Shown in pieces: positions 57,434-64,000 of a stretch of DNA of 64,000 bases; positions within the stretch are counted from its first letter, which is position 1; each line of letters opens with the position of its first letter. A program made the position numbers and the translations under genes. The notes under the pieces are model-generated. The model was given only the letters and a program-made list of their open reading frames with translations. It did not search any database and was not told the origin of the DNA. Source of the DNA: Micromonospora sp. CPCC 205371 (lineage in GTDB: Bacteria > Actinomycetota > Actinomycetes > Mycobacteriales > Micromonosporaceae). The stretch lies in assembly GCF_026130045.1 (NCBI RefSeq), contig NZ_JAIBNX010000005.1, positions 33,637-97,636 of the forward strand, given 5' to 3'.

Positions 57434-59176
57434 GTGAAAGTACTGCACCCGACCGGGGAACCGCTGCCGCTGTTCGATCTGCCCGCAGGCGACCCTGGCA
57501 CGCCTGCGGGCGAGCCGACGCCGGCCACCTACCAGACGACCGTCTACCAGCTCGACGGCGTCACGAGCACGATCGAAGGGCTGTATCAAGCGCTCGATCA
57601 CAGGTACCTACGCGACCACGACTTCGTCGTTGAGGAGCGCCAGGTTGGCGACGCGCCGGCACTGCTGGTCCACGGTGTCGTGCCCCGTGAACGTGCCGAG
57701 TGGTGCGACGTGCTCGCCGCCCTGACCGGGCGAAGCGTCGACGTCGGCTACAGCAGCGGCGGGGGCACGCTGCTCGTGGTCGTCGACGGCCAGGTCTACG
57801 CGCTGACCTACGGCACGGTCGGCCGGCACATGGTGAACCTGGACCGGGCGAACCCAGGCTTCGGCATCGGCTTCGCGGTCCGGTCGATCGCCCCGAACGA
57901 GATCAAGCAGGTACGCCGCCGGGTGTTCGGAGCAATCGGCCGCATCGACCGCAACTTCGTACCCGGCGGGCAGCACATCCGCATGTACGGCATCGACAAA
58001 TGGGGCGAGATCGTTGGTCAAGTCTGCGGCCGCACCAGCAACCGCCGACTGACCGCGTACCGCACCACCGGCAGGCCGACACCAGTCGAAGGCAGCGATT
58101 CACTGCGCATCCACCTGGGAACCCACCCGGTCAACCTCGTGGCAGACCTCCGCGAGATCGCCCGGGTGTGCCGACAGCAGGCGCCCTACCCAGACCTTGA
58201 GTTCATCACGCAGATCCGCCCGGTCAAGGCGGGCGACCCACGACTGTCTGAGTTGGAGAGTCGACTTGACGAACTGCTGGCGATGGCCGAACCAGCCGAC
58301 CTCGGCCTCGCGGTACCGGGCCGGCTCGTCGGTGACATCGAGCGGACCGGCTCGTACCGCCTCCAGATGCCATACTCCGGCCAGCGCCCTTCACGGCCCA
58401 CTGAGCTGACACTCGCGGACGTCCTTCAGCAGACCGGCACGGTGCCCGCTGGCTCACGCTGGACCGCGCTGCGCAAGGGTCGGATCACCATGTACACCGA
58501 CACGGAGGGCCGCGACGAGATCGGATCGGCCGCAGCGTCCCACTGGATCACGGCGCAGCTCGCGTACGAGGCGAGCCAACTGCTCCTGCACGACGGCGGC
58601 TGGTACGAGATCGGCCACCGGCACCGCGAGTTTCTGCGCAATGAGATCGAGCAGATCCTCGACAGGTCATCGAGCATCAGCCTGCCAGGCTGGCGCACCG
58701 ACGAGGACGAGGAGCGGTACAACAAACGCGTGGCGGCCGACGACGATCGCTTCGTCCTCCTGGACCGGCGCTATCTGAGCATCGCCCAGCATCCCCGGGG
58801 ACGAGGCATCGAGGCGTGCGACCTGCTGGGGCCAGAGCTGGAGCTGATCCACGTCAAGCGGGCCGGCACCAGCGCGCCGCTCAGCCACCTGTTCGCCCAA
58901 GGCGAAGTCGCCGTAGACGCCTTGAAATACGAGACGGACGCCCGCGAGGCCCTGGTGGAGCTCGTCCGGGCACAGCGGCCCAACCATGCGATCAACCTGG
59001 ACTTCCGGCCGCACAAGGTCGTCTACGCCATCGCGCTCGAGTCCGGTAAGACGCTGACCGCCGACACGCTCTTCACGTTCGCACAGGTGGCGCTCTACCG
59101 TGCGGTCAAGGTGCTGCGCAACGAGGCCGTAGACGTCGAAGTCATCGGCATCCCAGTAATCAAAATGTCAGCCTGA
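57434..59176 (+). CDS. TIGR04141/DUF6119 sporadically distributed protein
   Basis: The 580-residue protein starts at GTG 57434; the long open frame upstream overlaps the divergent methylase gene and is rejected. It shows the family pattern: TVYQLDGVTSTIEGLYQALD at the N-terminus, then LLVVVDGQVYALTYGTVGRH and NPGFGIGFAVRSIAPNEIKQ. A long middle region and C-terminal LELIHVKRAGTSAPLSHLFA and VVYAIALESGKTLTADTLF complete it. The GLGF..R.....I..IR-type core is typical of TIGR04141. The family's biochemistry is unknown to me, but members sit sporadically beside restriction and defence genes, as here between an N6-methylase and a single-chain restriction-modification gene. Confidence 0.8.
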   Translation: MKVLHPTGEPLPLFDLPAGDPGTPAGEPTPATYQTTVYQLDGVTSTIEGLYQALDHRYLRDHDFVVEERQVGDAPALLVHGVVPRERAEWCDVLAALTGRSVDVGYSSGGGTLLVVVDGQVYALTYGTVGRHMVNLDRANPGFGIGFAVRSIAPNEIKQVRRRVFGAIGRIDRNFVPGGQHIRMYGIDKWGEIVGQVCGRTSNRRLTAYRTTGRPTPVEGSDSLRIHLGTHPVNLVADLREIARVCRQQAPYPDLEFITQIRPVKAGDPRLSELESRLDELLAMAEPADLGLAVPGRLVGDIERTGSYRLQMPYSGQRPSRPTELTLADVLQQTGTVPAGSRWTALRKGRITMYTDTEGRDEIGSAAASHWITAQLAYEASQLLLHDGGWYEIGHRHREFLRNEIEQILDRSSSISLPGWRTDEDEERYNKRVAADDDRFVLLDRRYLSIAQHPRGRGIEACDLLGPELELIHVKRAGTSAPLSHLFAQGEVAVDALKYETDAREALVELVRAQRPNHAINLDFRPHKVVYAIALESGKTLTADTLFTFAQVALYRAVKVLRNEAVDVEVIGIPVIKMSA

Positions 59177-59194
59177 GAAGAACGCATCGCTACT

Positions 59195-59213
59195 CACAAG
59201 CATCTTGCTTGTG
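59195..59213. terminator. Bidirectional terminator hairpin
   Basis: CACAAGC-ATCTT-GCTTGTG is a perfect 7-bp stem with a 5-base loop in the 62-base gap between two convergent genes (stops at 59176 and 59239). Its position and structure support a shared terminator. Confidence 0.55.
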
Positions 59214-59238
59214 GAAGCCATCCGATGGGTGGAGGACG

Positions 59239-62200
59239 TCAGAACAGCGGGGGCGGTGAGTGCCCATCCCCGGTGGGAAGCTTGTAGGCGCGGGGCGAGA
59301 CCGGGAGCACCGCAACTGTCTTGAGGTTTGACGTGGACACCAACCCACCCGCGCAAATGCGCGTCAGCAGATCGTCCTGTCGCGGTTCCAGCGCGACGCA
59401 TCGATCCAGGACCGTGACGATCTCTCGCAACTCGTCCGTGAGCTCGTGACCCCAATCGCGTATCGATTCGTCATCGAGAACAGACGAACGACGTCGGAAC
59501 CGCTGGTCCGCACTGCGGTAATTAAACCAGTGCCTAATCACGTGCATTCCGCCGACTTCGTAGTCCCAAACCCGCGCGTCGACCCGGCGGAGCCTTCCTT
59601 CCCCGACGATCAGCGACTCACCATGGGCCTCATATGTGATGGACTCCGGTAGATCATCGCGAGCGTAAGAGATCTCCCCCTCCACATCCGGACCATGACG
59701 GTCGACAAAATCGGAGAATTTGGGTCGCCGCCTTTTACGGTCGGCGGTACTCTCCCCGAAAGTATGTAGCCACAAGATCTCGTATCCAACTCGGACAGCC
59801 TCGTCCCATAGCTCACGATCCGATGTTAATGGTACCCGAATACCCGGATGCTCTAGTTCCCGTACGAACCGCCGAGTGTATCCGGGGTGCGCCACAATTG
59901 CCGCGACATAGGCGAGCAAGTCCGTTGCCTCGGGCCGACACCCCATCACGTCACCTAGGAAGTCGCAAAGCTCGGGAGTAACATTCGGCCTTTCTCTGGA
60001 TGTATCGCAATAGAGGGGAAAGACACGTCCGCTACGACCGTTGTAATGGTGGAGGTCAGGGATGAGATGCGTAAATGTTAGACCGGGCCCACTGTCGATC
60101 GCATGGTTACTCTGTTCGGTGATGTAGATTTGATCTGGAGAACGCACCGCCCACAGTGGCGGCCGAGGCATTACCATTAGTCGACTATCTGGCAGCAGCC
60201 ATTGACGATCAAACGAACGGTATGCGACCCTAACCGCCTCGAGGGGCGGCCCTTTTTCCTTGGCCAGCGTTCGCTTCGGCACCGCGAAGCCCGGAAGGGG
60301 GCGCACAACGCTGTCGATCTTCCGATCTCGGGACTCAGGAAGCATTTCACGGCGCATGGCTTCGCTGCTGTGGATAAACCTCCGCCAGCGCCGCTTTAAG
60401 GTATCTCTGTCCGGCGCGTAGACCCAGGTTCGACCAGTCGTCACACCCCGCGATGACTGGGGAAACAGGTCTTTCAGTCCAGGGTAGAGGTCCCACGCAC
60501 TGTCTCCTCTGGCAAGAAAAGGATCTTGCCAGTCGTCACGGCATGTCAGCCAACCTGGATCAGCCAGGCGCAACCCACGGAGGCGTGCCAGTTTGTCGTT
60601 CCGTGTGCCAGTAAGCGCTATCGTGTGGACGGTCGCCCGTGCACTCGGGTTACCCTCTCCGTAGCGAGCAAAGATAGCGATGCACAACTGCCTCCCGACG
60701 TCCACACCGAACAACCGGGTGCTCTGTTTCGGGCGGTTTCCTTCCGGTGATAATTCGAAGATCCAACCTTCGTCACAGGTTCGCCTCAAGTACTCACGCA
60801 TCCCCGCGAACGACTTTCCCTTAACGAAACTGGCTGGCGTAACAAAGGCAACAACGCCTTGCGGCTCTCTGGGATGGGCTTCGAATGCCTTCCACAGCGC
60901 CCAGCGCCAGAAACACCATGGAAGTCCATAAAGGTCGGACTCGTACCTGCCACCGCCCTGCGTTCGGAACTCGTCCAAAGAAGGACGTTTAGGATGATCT
61001 CCGGCCTGGACAGCTGTCTTGCGGCGACTCTCGATCCAGGGCGCTCTACCCATGGTGTTTTCGACGTGCGGCGGGTTGCCGATTACCACCATGACAGGAA
61101 CTTCGCGCTTGATCCGGTTCGCTTCTTGCCGTGCGCGCTCGATAACCCGATAGCCGGCTCGTAGACGGCCCTGTTGCTTGACCGGGTCCTCCAGCGCATC
61201 GGTGAGAAATCGCACCTCTGACACTGGCAATTCGGTCTTGAACTGCATCCTCATCGCCTGGTGGAGCCGAAGCTCTGCCACGGCGTAGGGCGCGGCTTGG
61301 ATCTCGAAGCCGACCAGCCGCTCTTGGAAGAACCGCCGGAGTCGTGGTGCGCGAGCGCCTCTGCCTTGCTTGTCGTCGATGGTCGCAGCTACCGACCTCA
61401 GCACCTCGACGAGGAAGGTACCAGTGCCCATCGCTGGGTCCACTACCTTCACGTCATCGTCAGCAAGTCCCCAGGGCCGCTTGAACCTGTCGCGAAGGAT
61501 TTCGTCGACGAAGTCCACGAGCGCACCTGCGACACCTTGGGGCGTGTAGTACGAACCGCTGCGCCGCCGCAGGTCAGGGTCGTACGTAGCCAGAAACCGT
61601 TCATACAGATCGGCATGGACATCCGTGCGACGATCGTCGATCGAGCTCCAGTCGACACAACCGATCACGCGGTAGAGCGTCCCGATGGTGCGAAGCTCGT
61701 CCGTAGCCTCGGTATCTGTTAACACCGCCAGGGCGCGACCCATGAGTGAGTGCTTCTTTCCCAGTAGACGGGCGATCTCGTGCACCGGTGTCTCGTCAAA
61801 AGAGATCCCGTCCACACGTGCGAGGAGGAGGGCGAACGTGACAGTTTGGGCGTAGGCATCGGCGAATCCGACGTCGTCGAGTTCAGGGAAGAGAAGATCC
61901 CGCCAGTCAGCCGCGAGCAGGGTCAGTTCCTCATGTGCGACATCCCGGAGTGGATCCGCCAAGATCGCAGCAACCTCATCGCGCAGGAGCCGACACAGAC
62001 CGGCGACAACGTTGATGAGTTCGGCAAGGGTGCGTGGCCGCTCCGGCTCCCATAGAAGGAAGTCCTCGATCAGCGCCTCGAAGGCAGACCCTTTGGGCGC
62101 GAGGGGCCGCTTGGCATCGTATAGATCCCCGTCAAGCTTGACCACCGGGCCAGCAAGTTGGCCATATTTGTAGCAAGCCCATGTCACTCCATCGGAGTAC

Positions 62201-62592
62201 AAGACGTTGGGAAGGACCTTCAGCTTCTCCCACTGCTGGCGGTCCCTCCGCTCCGGACGCTGCCAGGTCGAGGGCACGCCGCGCGCCGGTCTCTTCAACT
62301 CCACGTAGCCGACCCTGGCTCCGCCGACATCAACGGCGAAGTCCGGTCGTGCGCGGATGGTCTTCAACCGCACCTCTCCATATGGGACAGCCTTAATCCC
62401 CAAGTGCTGGCCCATCTTGCGCAAGAGTTCCTCCAGCGGACCTCGGAGCTGGTCCTCCTCCTCGCCGCCCCTACCGAGTTTCTCCGCGACGACCGCACCG
62501 AACGTCGCAACCGCGTCGGAGACGGGATCCTTGACAAGCCGCAACGCGGGAGCACGGGGACTAGCAGATCGACGACGTGCGGGGTGCGCCAT
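59239..62592 (-). CDS. Single-chain restriction-modification enzyme (type ISP/IIG-like), no helicase
   Basis: The 1117-residue protein starts MAHPARRRSASP at ATG 62592. Near residues 78-105 a PD-(D/E)xK nuclease signature reads RARPDFAVDVGGARVGYVEL, then KRPARG. The adenine methyltransferase follows, with YYTPQGVAGALVDFVDEIL, motif I VVDPAMGTGTFLVEVL near 387, and motif IV MVVIGNPPHVENTMG near 507. The C-terminal half (HHYNGRSGRVFPLYCD, GYEILWLHTFGES) is the target-recognition part typical of Type_ISP_C proteins. Classic ISP enzymes (LlaBIII) also carry a helicase between nuclease and methylase; none is present here. It therefore probably cuts near its site like a type IIG enzyme. Confidence 0.85.
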   Translation of the reverse strand: MAHPARRRSASPRAPALRLVKDPVSDAVATFGAVVAEKLGRGGEEEDQLRGPLEELLRKMGQHLGIKAVPYGEVRLKTIRARPDFAVDVGGARVGYVELKRPARGVPSTWQRPERRDRQQWEKLKVLPNVLYSDGVTWACYKYGQLAGPVVKLDGDLYDAKRPLAPKGSAFEALIEDFLLWEPERPRTLAELINVVAGLCRLLRDEVAAILADPLRDVAHEELTLLAADWRDLLFPELDDVGFADAYAQTVTFALLLARVDGISFDETPVHEIARLLGKKHSLMGRALAVLTDTEATDELRTIGTLYRVIGCVDWSSIDDRRTDVHADLYERFLATYDPDLRRRSGSYYTPQGVAGALVDFVDEILRDRFKRPWGLADDDVKVVDPAMGTGTFLVEVLRSVAATIDDKQGRGARAPRLRRFFQERLVGFEIQAAPYAVAELRLHQAMRMQFKTELPVSEVRFLTDALEDPVKQQGRLRAGYRVIERARQEANRIKREVPVMVVIGNPPHVENTMGRAPWIESRRKTAVQAGDHPKRPSLDEFRTQGGGRYESDLYGLPWCFWRWALWKAFEAHPREPQGVVAFVTPASFVKGKSFAGMREYLRRTCDEGWIFELSPEGNRPKQSTRLFGVDVGRQLCIAIFARYGEGNPSARATVHTIALTGTRNDKLARLRGLRLADPGWLTCRDDWQDPFLARGDSAWDLYPGLKDLFPQSSRGVTTGRTWVYAPDRDTLKRRWRRFIHSSEAMRREMLPESRDRKIDSVVRPLPGFAVPKRTLAKEKGPPLEAVRVAYRSFDRQWLLPDSRLMVMPRPPLWAVRSPDQIYITEQSNHAIDSGPGLTFTHLIPDLHHYNGRSGRVFPLYCDTSRERPNVTPELCDFLGDVMGCRPEATDLLAYVAAIVAHPGYTRRFVRELEHPGIRVPLTSDRELWDEAVRVGYEILWLHTFGESTADRKRRRPKFSDFVDRHGPDVEGEISYARDDLPESITYEAHGESLIVGEGRLRRVDARVWDYEVGGMHVIRHWFNYRSADQRFRRRSSVLDDESIRDWGHELTDELREIVTVLDRCVALEPRQDDLLTRICAGGLVSTSNLKTVAVLPVSPRAYKLPTGDGHSPPPLF

Positions 62593-63113
62593 GGAACCCC
62601 CTACGGCGTAACGCTGATCTCTTAGGTTGACGCCTCTCCCACGGTCACCACAACCTGCAATCGAGTGATAGCCATACGTAACTTGATCTCGTAGGCTCGA
62701 CTATTGGGCCTGTATCCAACCTCGTCGCACTCAACTCGACCGTCCGACAAGCGACGGCCACGGAGCCGCCCCACGCCAGAAAGCGGCCGAGTACCGGACC
62801 GCCAAGAGGGTGCGCATTCGCCTGCCGTGGTATGAGTCGATCCGGCGGCGGGCCGTAGTAGTCCGCGAACCAGGGTGCCGAAAGTCAGCAAAGGTCTTGA
62901 CCGGCCGGCTCCCAGGCGCCGCGGCCAGTTTCCTGGCGCACGATGTTCCCGGGCCTGGGGTTGCGCGGCGTTCGGCCTCGCCGCAGTTCACCCATTCGGT
63001 CGACGAAACGGGGCCTGTTCTCTCGCTGGTCCAGGATGGATGTCGGTCTTCCACCCGGGTAGCGTGCCGGTGTCCACCCCGGCAAGTCACGCGTTATGTC
63101 TGGGAGCTGTTTG
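62593..63113. other. 521-bp gap with no recognisable feature
   Basis: Between the divergent restriction-modification and DUF262 genes I see no gene, repeat or clear hairpin. It must hold the promoters of both. Open frames here have poor coding bias and overlap on both strands. Confidence 0.5.
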
Positions 63114-64000
63114 ATGAGCAAGCTGGGCACGATTCTCGACCAGATCGACTCGGGCACAATGTTGCTGCCTGAGTTCCAGCGTGGCTACGTGTGGAACCGT
63201 GACCAGGTACGTGGGCTGATGCGCTCGCTCTATCTCGGCTACCCGGTCGGTGCCCTGCTGGTGTGGGAAACCGAGACCGACCCCGGCTCGGTGCGCGGAA
63301 CAGGGCAGGTCGGCGGCGGTGTCAAGCTGCTCCTTCTCGACGGCCAACAACGGATCACTTCGCTGTACGGGGTCATCCGTGGCCGTCCCCCGGCCTTCTT
63401 CGAAGGGGACGCCGCCGCGTTCACTGGCCTGCGCTTCAACGTCGAGGAGCAGACCTTCGAGTTCTACGCGCCGGCGAAGATGAAGGGCGACCCAAGGTGG
63501 GTCGACGTCACGGCGCTGTTCGTCGATGGCCTGGAGCAGCAGATCGAGCGGTTGCATCGGGAGCCGGCGGTTGCACCGATGATCGTGACCTACATGACCC
63601 GGCTCAGCAAGCTGCGCAACATGCTCGAGCGGGAGTTCCACCAGGAGAAGATCACCGGGGCGGACAAGGGCATCGACGCCGTCGTCGAGATCTTCAACCG
63701 GGTTAACTCGGGTGGCACCAAGCTGTCGAAGGGCGACCTGGCCCTGGCGAAGCTTTGCGCCGACTGGCCCGAGGCGCGGGCCACCATGCGCGAACACTTG
63801 CGGGCATGGGGCAAAGCGGGCTACGAATTCAACCTGGACTGGCTGCTGCGCAACGTCAACGCCGTCGCCACCGGCCGGGCGCAGTTCGAGGCGTTGGAAC
63901 ACGTCTCGTCCGACGACTTCGCCGCCGCGTTGAGCGCGTCGGCCAAGTACATCAGTGGCTTCCTGGACGTGGTGTCCGGTCGGCTCGGCCTGGACCACAA
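63114..64000 (+). CDS. DUF262 (GmrS/ParB-fold) protein, partial at window end
   Basis: ATG 63114 with GGGAG seven bases upstream opens a frame that runs past the window edge, giving 295 residues. The N-terminus MSKLGTILDQIDSGTMLLPE, FQRGYVWN is the classic DUF262 start. LLLLDGQQRITSLYGVIRGR carries the conserved DGQQR motif of the DUF262/ParB-nuclease fold, and VVEIFNRVNSGGTKLSKGDL is the second family box. DUF262 proteins include GmrS, which with a DUF1524 HNH partner forms the type IV restriction system GmrSD against modified phage DNA. Whether a DUF1524 domain follows cannot be seen here. Confidence 0.88.
   Translation, partial: MSKLGTILDQIDSGTMLLPEFQRGYVWNRDQVRGLMRSLYLGYPVGALLVWETETDPGSVRGTGQVGGGVKLLLLDGQQRITSLYGVIRGRPPAFFEGDAAAFTGLRFNVEEQTFEFYAPAKMKGDPRWVDVTALFVDGLEQQIERLHREPAVAPMIVTYMTRLSKLRNMLEREFHQEKITGADKGIDAVVEIFNRVNSGGTKLSKGDLALAKLCADWPEARATMREHLRAWGKAGYEFNLDWLLRNVNAVATGRAQFEALEHVSSDDFAAALSASAKYISGFLDVVSGRLGLDH

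Noticed and set aside
1-64000. tRNA, rRNA or CRISPR array
   Set aside because: I scanned for tRNA-like T-loops and anticodon stems, conserved rRNA segments and regularly spaced repeats, and saw none. A tRNA attachment site for the element was also not seen.

Overview
The window is very GC-rich, with strong G/C third-position bias, few Shine-Dalgarno sites better than GGAG, and many ATGA-coupled starts. It carries actinobacterial families (DUF5753-linked HTH regulators, DUF4192, soluble Ser/Thr kinases, SCO6880/PrgI-type transfer proteins). This points to a filamentous actinomycete, for example Micromonosporaceae or a relative; I cannot name the species. No rRNA, tRNA or CRISPR array was seen. 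Most of the window is accessory DNA.

Region 1 (1-1.64 kb): the tail of an upstream gene and a caspase-like protease fused to the zinc-finger and C-terminal domains of DnaJ.

Region 2 (1.7-22.7 kb): an integrative and conjugative element. A leftward, tightly packed transfer operon encodes a replication-relaxation protein, a frameshifted VirD4/TraG coupling ATPase, a VirB4 ATPase, a PrgI-like inner-membrane protein, a TrbL/VirB6-like channel, a small pilin-like protein, a GntR regulator and a DNA-binding-like protein. Rightward cargo comprises a degenerate/active methyltransferase pair, several small proteins, a DUF4192 protein and a GGDEF protein. Two adjacent tyrosine recombinases, the second split by a frameshift, end the region. 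A near-palindrome CCTGWCAGG recurs in its intergenic regions, and several cargo genes have structured leaders.

Region 3 (22.7-34.7 kb): an accessory patchwork. It holds a two-gene unit of an HTH-STAND-HEAT ATPase fused to an orotidine-decarboxylase/hexulose-phosphate-synthase-like barrel plus a GNAT acetyltransferase. A DUF5753 regulator module follows, then a four-gene cluster (deoxynucleoside kinase, MDR dehydrogenase, DegT aminotransferase, Nudix hydrolase) that looks like a small amino-nucleoside pathway. Scars of a Nudix gene, a PCMT-type methyltransferase and an integrase show turnover.

Region 4 (34.8-64 kb): a large defence-like island. A leftward chain reads: N6-adenine methylase, Ser/Thr kinase, SNF2 helicase, Eco57I-type methylase, a 2137-residue DEAD/DUF1998 helicase with a nuclease-like tail, RelE-like-UvrD helicase, second Ser/Thr kinase, HelD-type helicase. 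From the first kinase through the RelE-UvrD gene, adjacent genes overlap by ATGA. The order SNF2 - methylase - DUF1998 helicase resembles class 1 DISARM, but the giant helicase resembles Druantia DruE, DrmC is absent, and two kinases flank the core. I consider this the best candidate for an undescribed system. A TIGR04141/DUF6119 protein, a single-chain ISP/IIG-like restriction-modification enzyme and a partial DUF262 protein follow on the right.

Several genes in region 2 carry apparent single-base frameshifts (coupling protein, recombinase, a small cargo gene). Either the element is decaying or the assembly has indel errors; this should be kept in mind when judging those entries.
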